64,000 nt of DNA from Solirubrobacterales bacterium (GCA_025450585.1 JANWHD010000028.1:30294-94293), one strand, 5' to 3'. Positions 22,678 to 32,034 are shown, numbered from the stretch's first letter. A program made the numbers and translations. Notes: generated from the sequence alone by a model not told the origin.

Positions 22678-25241
22678 GCTGGCTACCGGCCATTACGGTG
22701 GCGCTCGTCCTGGCGCTGTTCCCAGCGACGGCGCAGGGCGAGTTCGGGTTCGTTCCCGACTCCACCGAGGTCGAGCTCCTGAATTCCGCCGACCTACCCG
22801 AGAACCGAGCCGGTGCCCACCCCGACCGGATGATCATGAGATTCGCGTTCAGCACCACCCCCGGTGGCGAAGTCGAGGCCAACCCGCGGGACATCGCGCT
22901 CGAGCTCCCGCCCGGCCTGGTCGGGAACGCTCGCGCCACTCCCCACTGCTCCCGTGCGATGTTCGCGCTCGCATCCTGCCCCCCAGAGACGCAGGTCGGC
23001 ACCGTCACGCAGACGCTCTCGTCCTTCGGCACGCTGAACGTGCCGGTCTACAACATCGCACCCAGCCCGAGTGAGCTCGCGGAGTTCGGCTTCCAGGCGA
23101 TCATCCTCCCCTTTCGCTTCATGGTCGGCCTCGAGGCGAACGGGGGGCACCATGCTCGCCTCCTGGCCACCAATCTGGTCCAGGAAATCCCCGTTCTCGA
23201 CAGCGAACTGGAGCTGTGGGGAGTGCCAGCGGACCACCAGTCGGGGACCGCGATTCCCCGCGAGCCGCTCCTGACCAACCCGACTCGCTGCAACCCCGCG
23301 CCGGAGAATGTCGTGTTCGCGGTGCGAACGTGGCAGGAACCCGAAGAGTGGCTGAGAGAAACCGTCCCGATCGGTCCCTTCGCGGGCTGCGCCGACCTGT
23401 CCCTCGCCCCCACACTGGCCGTGACCCCCAGTCACGACATGGCCGACACACCGACAGGCATCGGCATCGACCTCGACCTGCCCCAGAACGAGGATCCGGA
23501 CGGGCTCGCGACCTCCCACGTCGAGTCGGTTTCGGTGGCGCTGCCCCCGGGGTTCTCGCTCTCACCGGGAGTCGCGCACGGGCTGACGGCGTGCACGGAT
23601 GCTCAGCTCGGAGCCGGCAACGATCCGCCCACCTGTCCGGAGTCATCGAAGATAGGGACTGCCGAGCTCGCCACCCCGCTCCTTCCAGAGCCGCTGGCCG
23701 GGACGATCTACTTCGCCCAGGGCGAGCCCGAAGATCCCTTCCGGGTGTTCCTGAGCGTGAACGGGCCGGGCTTCACGATCAAGCTGCCCGGCTCCCTTCG
23801 GCCTGACCCTGACGGCAACCGGGTCACCGTGGTGATTCCCGAGTTGCCACAGCTGCCCTTCAGCCATCTGACGCTGCATCTCAAGGACGGGCCCAGGGCA
23901 GCGCTGGCATCCCCGCCGCACTGCACGAAAGGCGCCGCGCAGGCGACGCTATCGCCCTCGAGCGGTGAGGGGAACGCAATCGCGTTCGCAACCGTCACGA
24001 CGGGGAGCGGTGTCGGCGGGGGGCCGTGCTCGTCCGGGGCGCCCTTCGCGCCGAGCTTCTCCGCCGGGGCGTCGCCGGCAAAGGCGGGGCGGGACAGCTC
24101 CTTCTCGGCGACCGTCCGAAGAAACGACGGCGAACAGTCCCTGGAGGGGTTTCGGATCACCCTGCCGACGGGACTGACCGCACGGATCGCGGGGGCCGGG
24201 GTCTGCGCGGAGGTCGCCGTGATCGCCGCTGCCTGCCCCCTCGCAAGCCGGGTCGGCTCGATCGTCGCAGAGGCGGGCGCCGGACCGGCGCCGTTCGCAG
24301 TCGGCGGAGATGTCTACCTGACCGGGCCCTACGGGGGTGGGCCCTTCGGGCTCGCCCTCGTCCTGAGACCCGCGGCTGACGCGTTCGACATCGCCCCGGG
24401 TGTCGTCCGCGCTTCCCTCTCGAACGATCCGTCAGACGGACACACGACCGTCTCCGTCGACGCGCTGCCGCAGGCGCTGTCGGGCATCCCCTTGCGACTG
24501 CGCACGCTCGGCATCGACATCGACAGGCCGGGTTTCATGCTCAACCCGACGTCGTGCCAGCCGACGAGCGTGCAGGCCACGATCGTCTCGGCGGCCGGGA
24601 CCGAGGTTCGAACGCACACTCCATTCCGGATCGAAGGCTGTGAGGAGCTGGGCTTCGACCCTGGACTGGCGATCGCCCTCCAGGGACGCGAAGCAAAGCA
24701 CCCGGACCTGGCAATACAGATCCGACCGCGCGCCGGAGACGCGAACATGCGCTCGGTCACGACCAAACTGCCCTCGCTGCTCGAGCGCACCGATGAGGGC
24801 GGCCCCATCCCGTGCTCCCGCCAGAGCTTCGCCGCCGGCGCCTGCCCCGCGCGCTCGCGGGTGGGGACCGCCCTGGTTCGCACCCCGGTGCTCTCCACGC
24901 CGCTGTGGGGACCCGCGTACATGGTCCGGGGCAGCGACGTGGGCACACCCCAGATCTGGACGTCGCTGGAGGGCCAGGGCATGCGCATGACCGTGAGGAG
25001 CGTGCTCTCGGCCACCCCGAACGGCCAGCTGCTCAACACGGTCGTCGGCCTACCGGACCAGCCCTTGACCGCCTTCACGATGCACATGCGCGGCGGCAGG
25101 GGCTCGCTCCTGTCTGCAGCGACGCAGGCGTGCGACGCCCGTCGCGAGCAGCTGATCGCGGCAAGCACCGCGCGTGCCCAGAATGGCATGCAGCACAAGC
25201 GGCTACTGCGCGTGCGGGTTCGTCCCTCGTGCCGCACTTAG
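22674..25241 (+). CDS. Secreted four-repeat protein, paralogue of the 56071-58926 product
   Basis: The 855-residue protein begins at GTG 22674 (GTGA overlap with the previous stop) with a signal peptide (VSWLPAITVALVLALFPATA). It contains four spaced motifs of the form C-P-x-x-[ST]-x-[VI]-G-[TS]: CPPETQVGT, CPESSKIGT, CPLASRVGS and CPARSRVGT, each followed by a P-rich strand and a VY(L/F)-type strand. The order matches that in the protein at 56071-58926. The C-terminus has VVGLPDQPLTAFTMHMRGG, like VVPDVPVSKFMLVVRGG in the paralogue. I know no function for this family. The translational coupling to a secreted propeller suggests they act together outside the cell. An in-frame extension to 22428 lies inside the previous gene and was not used. 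Confidence 0.8.
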   Translation: MSWLPAITVALVLALFPATAQGEFGFVPDSTEVELLNSADLPENRAGAHPDRMIMRFAFSTTPGGEVEANPRDIALELPPGLVGNARATPHCSRAMFALASCPPETQVGTVTQTLSSFGTLNVPVYNIAPSPSELAEFGFQAIILPFRFMVGLEANGGHHARLLATNLVQEIPVLDSELELWGVPADHQSGTAIPREPLLTNPTRCNPAPENVVFAVRTWQEPEEWLRETVPIGPFAGCADLSLAPTLAVTPSHDMADTPTGIGIDLDLPQNEDPDGLATSHVESVSVALPPGFSLSPGVAHGLTACTDAQLGAGNDPPTCPESSKIGTAELATPLLPEPLAGTIYFAQGEPEDPFRVFLSVNGPGFTIKLPGSLRPDPDGNRVTVVIPELPQLPFSHLTLHLKDGPRAALASPPHCTKGAAQATLSPSSGEGNAIAFATVTTGSGVGGGPCSSGAPFAPSFSAGASPAKAGRDSSFSATVRRNDGEQSLEGFRITLPTGLTARIAGAGVCAEVAVIAAACPLASRVGSIVAEAGAGPAPFAVGGDVYLTGPYGGGPFGLALVLRPAADAFDIAPGVVRASLSNDPSDGHTTVSVDALPQALSGIPLRLRTLGIDIDRPGFMLNPTSCQPTSVQATIVSAAGTEVRTHTPFRIEGCEELGFDPGLAIALQGREAKHPDLAIQIRPRAGDANMRSVTTKLPSLLERTDEGGPIPCSRQSFAAGACPARSRVGTALVRTPVLSTPLWGPAYMVRGSDVGTPQIWTSLEGQGMRMTVRSVLSATPNGQLLNTVVGLPDQPLTAFTMHMRGGRGSLLSAATQACDARREQLIAASTARAQNGMQHKRLLRVRVRPSCRT

Positions 25242-25245
25242 GCAC

Positions 25246-26037
25246 GTGGCGTGCCCGCCGCTGAACGGCTCGGAGGCGGGAGTCACTCCGCCGGACGCAG
25301 TGGACGTATGGCAGATGCGAGTCCCGCCCCTGGGAGATGCAATCCGGGCCCTCGCGGCCGCACTCCCGGCCACAGATCGGGAGCGCGCCGCACGCTTTTC
25401 GAGAGACGACGTGCGAGCCCGCTACCTGGCCGGTCGCTACGCGCTGAGAACCGCGCTGGGCGAGCTGCTCGGCGTCCGCCCGGCCGAGCTCCGCTTCGTG
25501 CGGCGCTGTCATCGCTGCGGAGGGACCGGTCATGGCAAGCCGGCCCTGAGGTGGCCCGGCGACGAGCGCGTCGACTTCAACCTCGCCCACTCCGGGGCGT
25601 TGGTCGCAGTTGCCGTCGTCCGCGGGGGCCGCGTCGGCATCGACGTCGAGCGCCTGCGGCCGGGCTTGGACGTCCTCGGCGTCGCCCGCCTTACATTCTC
25701 GGCTGACGAGATCGCGGAGATAGAGGCGATCTCGAACCCGGACGAGCGCCGGGCGGCCTTCTTCCGCTGCTGGACCCGCAAGGAGGCCTATCTGAAGGCC
25801 CGTGCCGACGGTCTCCCCGGCAACCTGCGCACCTGGAGCGTGTCCTGCTCGCGAGCGGCCGTGGTCGTGCCCAACGTCCCGGAGGACTCGTCGCCGGGGG
25901 GACACTGGCAGATCGGCTCGCTACCCCTCGGCACCGGCTACGCGGGCGCGGTTGCCTACGAGCACGGCACAGGTTCAACCACCCGCCCGCTTCAGCTTCA
26001 CACAGTCGAGTGGCTCGAACACATCGGTAGCGAGTAG
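25246..26037 (+). CDS. Sfp-type 4'-phosphopantetheinyl transferase
   Basis: The 263-residue protein (GTG 25246) has the Sfp/EntD-type motifs FNLAHSG, VGIDVE (about 130-135) and FFRCWTRKEAYLKARADGL (about 173-191), with the Mg-binding Asp and Glu and the active-site Lys. A CHRCGGTGHGKP segment also matches the family. It transfers phosphopantetheine from CoA to the Ser of carrier proteins. Its 3' end overlaps the convergent acyl-AMP ligase gene by 63 bases. The likely substrate is the ACP at 32031-32285, which is good evidence that this region is a secondary metabolism locus. The exact start is uncertain, because the frame runs into the upstream gene. Confidence 0.88.
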   Translation: MACPPLNGSEAGVTPPDAVDVWQMRVPPLGDAIRALAAALPATDRERAARFSRDDVRARYLAGRYALRTALGELLGVRPAELRFVRRCHRCGGTGHGKPALRWPGDERVDFNLAHSGALVAVAVVRGGRVGIDVERLRPGLDVLGVARLTFSADEIAEIEAISNPDERRAAFFRCWTRKEAYLKARADGLPGNLRTWSVSCSRAAVVVPNVPEDSSPGGHWQIGSLPLGTGYAGAVAYEHGTGSTTRPLQLHTVEWLEHIGSE

Positions 26038-27609
26038 GTGACGACAGCGGAATCGCTGGATCTTGCCGCTCGGGGTCTTCGGCAGGGCGCCCGGGGGGAG
26101 AAAGACACATTCGTCGAGCAGGACGCCGGCTTTCTGCTTGGCTGTGCGGGAGGCCTCGGCTGCCAGCATCCCGAGATCGGCGCCCTCGTCCCTCAGCTCG
26201 AGCAGCATCACCAGCCGGGCGCGGTTGCCGGCCCCGGCGTCGATCACCGTCGAGCACCCACTTCTCACCGCGTCGAGTAGATCCACCGCCGACTCGATCT
26301 CTCGCGCGTACACGTTGCGAGCGCCCACCGAAAGCATGTCGTCGCGCCGCCCGACCACATACAGCTCGTCCCCGTGCATGAAGCCCAGGTCCCCGGTGGC
26401 CAGCTCTCCATCGGAGAAGCGCTCCGCGGTCAGCTCTTTCTCGCGGTGGTACTCGGTGGCCAGGCAAGGGGAGCGAATGTGGATCTGAGAGAGCCGGTCC
26501 GGCTCCTCTACGCGCACTCCGGCCTCGCCGCGGGGGCGACCGGTGGAGACGATCTCGGTCGTCCCGTCCCCATGCTCGTCCACATGGACGACCTCCTCGT
26601 TGGCCAGAGCGGCGCTGTCCACACGCCGGAAGCTCGGCCGTGCCGCGATGTCGATACTGCTCACCACGAGCGTCGCCTCCGCCATGCCGTAGGCGGGCAT
26701 CCACATCTCCGCGGACAGGCCTTTCGGGGCGAACACCTCGGTTGCCGCTTCGAGCACCGACCAGGCGATGCTCTCCCCGCCGATGACGCAGGACTTCAGG
26801 CGATGGAGCGATCCCGGCAGGGGGCGCCTGCGCTCAGCTCTGGTGGCGATGTTGAGGGCCGACGGCGGGCCCGCCGAGATCGTGGCGCCGAACTCGGCGA
26901 TGTCTCCGAGCCAGGTCCGAGGATCGACGACGAACCTCTCGGGAGACGACAGAGCGAGGGGGAGGTCGTAGGCCCACGGGAAGAGCAGGCATCCGAATGC
27001 GCCCATGTCATGGGACAGCGGCAACCAGGACGAGAAGGAGTCCCCCGGCGCCGCCTCGAGCATGTCGCCGATCATCTTCAGCTGTATCCCCATCGCCCGC
27101 GGCGTCAGCACACACCCTTTGGGCCTGCTGGTGCTGCCCGAGGAGTACTGGATGAACGCGGGCTCGTCGTCACCCGGGGGGGTGGGTTCGAAGGATCCGT
27201 CGACCGGCAGTGAGCTCCAGCCGACCAGCTCCACCTCTCCGTCGATCGGTCCCCGCAGCGCCTCGATCAGCCGGTCCTCGACCAGGAGGATGTGCGACCC
27301 CAGGTGCCGGCAGATCGCGACCAGCTGGCTCGCGTAATCCTCGATGCTCATTGCACGAGCCGGCACAGGCAGCGAGGCTACGGCGCCGCCGGCCAGCCAG
27401 ACGCCGAGCATCCCTCGCACGACCTCGAACGAGTTCGTCAGTACGCAGGCGACGGGCACCCCGGTCCGGATCCCCGCGCGCCTCAAGCCCAGCCCCGCGC
27501 GGTGCGCATCGGCCACGACGCCGTTCCAGGGCATCTCCGCGAAGCTCCCTCGGTCCCACCACTGAAAGGACTGGAGCTTCTCTGCGGTGAGGGCGTCGAA
27601 GAACTGCAT
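25975..27609 (-). CDS. Fatty acyl-AMP ligase (FAAL-like) adenylating enzyme
   Basis: The 544-residue protein has the ANL superfamily motifs: FIQYSSGSTSRPKGCVLTPRA (A3 loop, about 151-171), SWLPLSHDMGAFG, YGMAEATLVVS (A5), TGDLGFMHGDELYVVGRRDDM (A7/A8) and LPKTPSGKIQRFRC (A10, with the C-terminal Lys). The SWLPL.HDMG element is typical of FAALs, which activate a fatty acid as acyl-AMP and pass it to an ACP. It is the last gene of the minus-strand operon, 16 bases after the hydrolase gene. It would supply the starter acyl group to the ACP. A CoA ligase activity cannot be excluded from sequence alone. Confidence 0.83.
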   Translation of the reverse strand: MQFFDALTAEKLQSFQWWDRGSFAEMPWNGVVADAHRAGLGLRRAGIRTGVPVACVLTNSFEVVRGMLGVWLAGGAVASLPVPARAMSIEDYASQLVAICRHLGSHILLVEDRLIEALRGPIDGEVELVGWSSLPVDGSFEPTPPGDDEPAFIQYSSGSTSRPKGCVLTPRAMGIQLKMIGDMLEAAPGDSFSSWLPLSHDMGAFGCLLFPWAYDLPLALSSPERFVVDPRTWLGDIAEFGATISAGPPSALNIATRAERRRPLPGSLHRLKSCVIGGESIAWSVLEAATEVFAPKGLSAEMWMPAYGMAEATLVVSSIDIAARPSFRRVDSAALANEEVVHVDEHGDGTTEIVSTGRPRGEAGVRVEEPDRLSQIHIRSPCLATEYHREKELTAERFSDGELATGDLGFMHGDELYVVGRRDDMLSVGARNVYAREIESAVDLLDAVRSGCSTVIDAGAGNRARLVMLLELRDEGADLGMLAAEASRTAKQKAGVLLDECVFLPPGALPKTPSGKIQRFRCRHLLATDVFEPLDCVKLKRAGG

Positions 27610-27625
27610 CCCGGGCCGGGCGAAC

Positions 27626-28528
27626 CTACGCCCGCCTCCTCCCCGCTGTCAATTCGCCACCCCACTCCGCGCGAGCAGCCAGCTCGCGCACCAGGAGGAT
27701 CAGCTTGCGGCCACCCCAACCGAGGGGAACCCCTCCAGGCCTCTCGCACTCGAAACGGCTCCTGGGAATCGCGCGCACGTAAGAGCGAGCCAGCTCGTAG
27801 GGGTGACGCGGGTCGAGCTCGTCACGCGTTCCCACGACCAGCACCGGGCCCTCGATGGTGGAGAGCGCCGCAAAGTCGTCGAACGGCTTGGCTCGCAGGT
27901 TTGCCTTGACCGCATCGCCCACGGCGGTCAGGTCATGGTGCTCCCTGAGCCGGCGGCGCAACAAGGAGTGCGCCGCTCGAATCCCAGCGGACTCGCGCGA
28001 GCTCCCCTCAGGGATCCACAGCGCCGCCATGAACCCGTCGACCCCGCGCTCCCGCACACCCGCCGCGAGCGCGTCGGCCTCCTCCACGTTCTCCTCGTTC
28101 GGGTGGTCCTCCGGGTCGAACGCCGGCGAGACGATCGCGAGGGCGGCCGAGCGGTGCGGCTGTTCCAGCGCAAGGCGCAGGGCCGTGTGCCCGCCCATAG
28201 AGATGCCGGCCAGGACGGCCCTCTCGATCCCGAACGCATCCATGACCGCACCCAGGTCCTCCGTCAGCACGTCGTATCCGTACTGCCGGGGATCGGCCGC
28301 GGGCTCGGATCTGCCGTGACCGCGCGCGTCGAAGGAGATCACCCGGAAGCCGGCGCTCTCGAGCGCGGTCGTGTTCGAGAACGCCTGGTTGGCCGTCATC
28401 GTCAGGCCGTGGAGCAGGATGACCGGGCGGCCCTCGGGGGGTCCCGATTCCCATGCCGCCAGGGTGGGCCCGGACGGAGAGCGCACCGACACCTTTCGCC
28501 GCCTTCCCGCCTCGCCGCCCGGCTTCAC
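27626..28528 (-). CDS. Alpha/beta hydrolase
   Basis: The 300-residue protein has the alpha/beta hydrolase signatures VILLHGLTMTANQ (oxyanion region), FDARGHGRSEP, and the nucleophile elbow AGISMGGHTAL (Ser near 130). Candidate acid is in VVGTRDELDP; the catalytic His is not obvious, because the region near the C-terminus ends in PGGVPLGWGGRK without the usual GH. That makes catalysis uncertain. It overlaps the acyltransferase gene by GTGA and precedes the acyl-AMP ligase. It could release, edit or lactonise the product; this is inference from context. Confidence 0.75.
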   Translation of the reverse strand: MKPGGEAGRRRKVSVRSPSGPTLAAWESGPPEGRPVILLHGLTMTANQAFSNTTALESAGFRVISFDARGHGRSEPAADPRQYGYDVLTEDLGAVMDAFGIERAVLAGISMGGHTALRLALEQPHRSAALAIVSPAFDPEDHPNEENVEEADALAAGVRERGVDGFMAALWIPEGSSRESAGIRAAHSLLRRRLREHHDLTAVGDAVKANLRAKPFDDFAALSTIEGPVLVVGTRDELDPRHPYELARSYVRAIPRSRFECERPGGVPLGWGGRKLILLVRELAARAEWGGELTAGRRRA

Positions 28529-29763
28529 GCAACCGCCCCCAGCTTCGTCAGCCGTCCGACCGCCACCGGCGCACCGGCCGCGAAGGCCGCGGCACCGGCT
28601 TCGATCAGGCCGGCGGACGAGCGCTCCCCCACCCGCATCGAAACGGCGGGCGGTCCGCCGATCTCGGCCATCAGGCGGGAGAGGATCCGGCCGGGCCCGA
28701 CCTCGAGCATCAGGTCTGCCTCAGCAGCGAAGGCGCTGCCTGCTTCGGAGAAGCGAACTGGGTCGACGATCTGCCGGGCGAGAAGCGACCTCAGGTCGGC
28801 GCCGGACTCCAGCTCGCCACCGGTCACCGATGAGATGACCCGTCGGCGCAGTGGCTCGAAGCGCTCCGCCTCGAGGCTGCGCTCGAAGTCGGCGACGGCC
28901 GGTCGCATCAGCGGCGAATGGAACGCTCCGATCACGTCGAGGCGCGTCGCCCGGATCCCGCTCTCTCTCGCCTTGTCGACGAACTCCTGGATCTCGTCGA
29001 GACCACCTGAGACGACCCGCTGACGGGGCGAGTTCAAGCAGGCGACCGTCACGTTCCTGCCGCTCGTCAGCTCGACGAGTGCCCGGTCGTCGGCCAGAAC
29101 CGTGGCCATCGTTCCCTTCGCGACGGCCGGTCCGGTCATCGCCGCGCCGCGGGCGCCGGCAAGTCGCAACAGCGCGTCCGCATCCAGCGCTCCCGCCCAG
29201 TGCAAGGCGGTCAGCTCGCCCAGGCTGTGCCCCGCCGCGATGGTGGCCTCAACCCCGAGCGCATGCAATGCCGCCAGCGCCGCCAGCGACGACGCGACCA
29301 CCGAGAGCTGCACCTTCTCGTCGGCCACCTCCGCCGGATCGGCCGGGAGTCCCGCCCGAGCAAGGATCTCGGCCGCCTCCGGCACGCGCTCGCCCAGCCC
29401 ACCCGCGTCGGTACGCACCGGGGCGCCCTGCCCGGGGAACAGCAGACCGATGCGCAGGCTGCTCCCGAACCCCACGAACGCCCGGCCCAAGACGCTGAGG
29501 CCGTGTCCCCCCAGTGCGCCGGCGGCGTCGGCGACGCCTTCCCTCGCCTCCTCCACCGTCGAGGCGACGATCGCGCAGCGAACCGCGCAGTCCGCCGGGA
29601 TCTCGTCCGCGAGGCGAGAAGCCAGTTGCTCGATGCTCTCGGGGTGCCTCTCCGCGGCCATAAGCGACTCGAGGCGGTCGCGAACGGTCGCCGCATCCGG
29701 GCCGGCGACAGCGAGCAGACAGGGGGGGCACAGCTCCTCGATCAGCGAGGGGCGCGCTGCCAT
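28525..29763 (-). CDS. Stand-alone acyltransferase (malonyl-CoA:ACP transacylase type)
   Basis: The 412-residue protein (ATG 29763) has an unusual N-terminal 100 residues and then a FabD/PKS-AT domain: LLFPGQGAP, AAGHSLGELTALHWAG (nucleophile Ser), ACLNSPRQRVVSGG and IGAFHSPLM (catalytic His). It transfers a malonyl or other acyl group from CoA to ACP. The N-terminal part resembles the linker seen before AT domains in PKSs, suggesting descent from a modular PKS. Its start overlaps the MaoC gene by 22 bases. A longer frame to 29820 lies wholly inside that gene and was rejected. It provides extender units to the ketosynthase at 30808. Confidence 0.85.
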   Translation of the reverse strand: MAARPSLIEELCPPCLLAVAGPDAATVRDRLESLMAAERHPESIEQLASRLADEIPADCAVRCAIVASTVEEAREGVADAAGALGGHGLSVLGRAFVGFGSSLRIGLLFPGQGAPVRTDAGGLGERVPEAAEILARAGLPADPAEVADEKVQLSVVASSLAALAALHALGVEATIAAGHSLGELTALHWAGALDADALLRLAGARGAAMTGPAVAKGTMATVLADDRALVELTSGRNVTVACLNSPRQRVVSGGLDEIQEFVDKARESGIRATRLDVIGAFHSPLMRPAVADFERSLEAERFEPLRRRVISSVTGGELESGADLRSLLARQIVDPVRFSEAGSAFAAEADLMLEVGPGRILSRLMAEIGGPPAVSMRVGERSSAGLIEAGAAAFAAGAPVAVGRLTKLGAVA

Positions 29764-30233
29764 ACCGCCTCCAGCTCCACGGTCATCGCGACGGCTTCCT
29801 CCTGATTGACGATCGTCCACCCGCCCGTGACGAGGCCGTAATCCTCAGTCCACGGCACCAGCCGGAGGATCTCGCACCGCACGCGGATCGTGTCCCCGAC
29901 CCCTATCGGCACGAGCAGTCGCAGGTCGTTGACCCGCCGCAACGCGGCAACGCGGTCGTTCGGCACGAGCCCGATCGAGTAGGTGAGCGCCAGCAGAGCG
30001 GGAGCGCCGATCTGCCCGGCGGTCGTTCCCCCCGTGTAGAGGCCGGGGTTCCCGCTGACTGGGCTCATCTCCCCGGTCAGAGAGGCGAAGCGGACGATGT
30101 CCGCCTCGGTCACCGTGCGGCCCCTGCTTATGTAGCTGTCACCCACGGCGAGCTCGTCGAACGGACGCAGCCAGACGATGACCCCCTCCCCCACCCGGGT
30201 CTCCGCGCCGGCTGGGGACGGAACCGGTCTCAC
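29742..30233 (-). CDS. MaoC-like hotdog protein lacking the canonical catalytic Asp/His
   Basis: The 163-residue protein aligns with the intact MaoC at 12991 (shared RTxTEADxVxFA, YSIGLVPNDR.AALRR, GDTIRV, LEAVWQR). Where the paralogue has FAAMTGDWHPAHSDE, this protein reads FASLTGEMSPVSGN, so both the catalytic Asp and His are missing. It may be a non-catalytic half of a heterodimeric dehydratase, as known in (R)-HAD type enzymes, or bind an acyl-ACP. It starts at GTG in a GTGA overlap with the hotdog gene upstream. The fold call is confident, the activity doubtful. Confidence 0.78.
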   Translation of the reverse strand: MRPVPSPAGAETRVGEGVIVWLRPFDELAVGDSYISRGRTVTEADIVRFASLTGEMSPVSGNPGLYTGGTTAGQIGAPALLALTYSIGLVPNDRVAALRRVNDLRLLVPIGVGDTIRVRCEILRLVPWTEDYGLVTGGWTIVNQEEAVAMTVELEAVWQRAPR

Positions 30234-30811
30234 CCCCCTGCCGCGTGCTGACCGAGCACCTCTCGGGCCCGCTCGGCCATCGCCGGCATCATTTCGCCGG
30301 CCATCGCTTCGAGACGGCCCAGCTCCATCATGCGCACGTAGAAGTAGACGTGGAGCAGGCCGGCGACGTCATCGCCGTCGCCGCGCAGCGTGCACTGCAC
30401 CTCGATGCTCACCTTGCGCCTGGTCCGCAGCCGCTCCGCGGCCGCCGGAACGTCGCCGAGGGCCTCGGCCCGGGAGCGAATGTCCCCGCGTGGCCGGGAC
30501 GCCGGATTGAAGACCGCCTTCCTGGTCAGCACCAGCGGCATCAGCTTCGTCTCGGGATCCGGCTTGCTCAGCGCAAGGGCATCGCATATCGCGATGCCGG
30601 AGGCAACCTCGCCCACGGTGTACACAGCCGCAACCGAGTGCCGGCCATCCGGCTCCACCAGATGCGGCTGAGAAGGCAGTGTGACCACGGCGGGCCCGTC
30701 CGGGACCGGCCTGTCGAAGCGCATTCCAAGGTGAACGTGGAACGGGACCTTGGGAAAGCCGTAGAAGTCGTCCGGATAGTCCCCGGCGATGTCGGGGGCG
30801 GTGGAGGTCAC
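30230..30811 (-). CDS. Hotdog-fold protein, probable thioesterase-like
   Basis: The 193-residue protein has a central part resembling a PaaI-type thioesterase: HLGMRFDRP..DGPAVVTLP, HSVAAVYTVGEVASGIAICDAL, and a strand with VSIEVQCTLRGDGDDVAGLLHVYFYVR. The C-terminus is an amphipathic helix (LGRLEAMAGEMMPAMAERAREV). Conserved catalytic residues are not certain. It is embedded in the operon with GTGA overlaps on both sides, between the ketosynthase and the MaoC-like gene. Possible roles are chain release, dehydration or dimerisation with the MaoC-like partner; the context alone suggests them. Confidence 0.65.
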   Translation of the reverse strand: MTSTAPDIAGDYPDDFYGFPKVPFHVHLGMRFDRPVPDGPAVVTLPSQPHLVEPDGRHSVAAVYTVGEVASGIAICDALALSKPDPETKLMPLVLTRKAVFNPASRPRGDIRSRAEALGDVPAAAERLRTRRKVSIEVQCTLRGDGDDVAGLLHVYFYVRMMELGRLEAMAGEMMPAMAERAREVLGQHAAGG

Positions 30812-32034
30812 GCCTCTATCACCACCACCGCGTTGTGACCCCCGAAAGCAAACGAGTTCGAGAGGGCGACCGCTCGTCCAGCGCGGTTCCCGGCGCCGTT
30901 CGTGGACCGTTCGGGGAGAGGGAGTGGATCGCCGGGCACGTAATTGAGGTCGAGATCCTCGCCGGGCACCTCCAGCCCGACCGTGGGCGGCACGACGCCA
31001 CCCCGCAGCGTGAGCAGGGTCGCGATCGCCTCGATCGCTCCCGCCCCGCCGATCGAGTGGCCGACGACCGACTTCGTGGAGCTGATCGGGATCTCGTGCG
31101 CGTGCCGGCCGAGGGCGACCTTGAGTGCATTGGTCTCGGCGAGGTCGTTGGCCTCGGTCGACGTTCCGTGGGCGTTGACGTAGTCAACCTCCTCCGGCGC
31201 GCGACCCGCATCGTCGAGCGCCGACCGGATCGCGTACCCGCAGATCTCGCCATCCTCCGCGGGGGCGGTCAGGTGGTAGCCGTCGGTCGAGGCCCCATAG
31301 CCGGACAGATAGCCGAGAATCTCGGCGCCGCGATCCTCGGCCTTGTCCTCGTGCTCGAGTATCAGGATGCCTCCGCCCTCGGCCATGACGAAGCCGTCGC
31401 GGCGCTCGTCGAACGGCCGGCACCGCCCCGAGCGCGACAGCGCCCCGGCCATCTTGAAGGCGGCGAGGATGAACGGGGTCAGGCACGCCTCGGCGCCGCC
31501 GACGATGACCGCATCCGCCTCATCCTGCCGGAGCATGCGGAGTCCCTCGCCGATTGCCTGCGCGCTGGACGAGCAAGCCGAGGCTATCGACCTGCTCTCT
31601 CCACGAAAGCCATGAGCGATGGCGAGGACGGCCGGCAGCGCGTTGGGCATCGAAACCGGGATGGTGAGCGGCCATACCGCATCGGCGCCGTCCTGCTCGA
31701 GGGTCTGGTACTGGTCGAAGAGAACCTGCGTTCCTCCCAGCGAGACGCCGAGCACGCAAGCCACCCGGTGCGGGTCATAGGGTGGCTCGTCGCCCTCCCA
31801 ACCCGCCTGATCGGCGGCCTCACGGGCCGCAATCGTTCCGAACTGGACGAAACGCTCCGTGCGCCGCACCTGCTTGCGCGACATGAACTGCGACGGATCG
31901 AACCCGTCGCACCTCCCAACCCCATCCTCGATTCCACAAACTCCATCTCGCCAGCGCTCGTAGAGAGTGTCCGCGCCGATTCCAAGCGGAGTCACCGCTC
32001 CGACGCCGGTGATCGCGGCCGAGCCTTCGCTCAC
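30808..32034 (-). CDS. Beta-ketoacyl-ACP synthase II type (FabF-like ketosynthase)
   Basis: The 408-residue protein has the complete C-H-H triad: Cys154 in SIASACSSSA, His289 in VNAHGTST and His326 in KSVVGHSIGG, with Lys321. The N-terminal AITGVGAVTPLGIG and C-terminal NSFAFGGHNAVVV are also typical. It condenses malonyl-ACP with an acyl chain. No chain-length-factor partner is present, so it likely works as a homodimer as in FAS II or highly reducing type II systems. It begins at GTG overlapping the ACP stop. Being in a dedicated operon with its own ACP and AT, it is more likely part of a specialised pathway than housekeeping FabF. Confidence 0.9.
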   Translation of the reverse strand: MSEGSAAITGVGAVTPLGIGADTLYERWRDGVCGIEDGVGRCDGFDPSQFMSRKQVRRTERFVQFGTIAAREAADQAGWEGDEPPYDPHRVACVLGVSLGGTQVLFDQYQTLEQDGADAVWPLTIPVSMPNALPAVLAIAHGFRGESRSIASACSSSAQAIGEGLRMLRQDEADAVIVGGAEACLTPFILAAFKMAGALSRSGRCRPFDERRDGFVMAEGGGILILEHEDKAEDRGAEILGYLSGYGASTDGYHLTAPAEDGEICGYAIRSALDDAGRAPEEVDYVNAHGTSTEANDLAETNALKVALGRHAHEIPISSTKSVVGHSIGGAGAIEAIATLLTLRGGVVPPTVGLEVPGEDLDLNYVPGDPLPLPERSTNGAGNRAGRAVALSNSFAFGGHNAVVVIEA

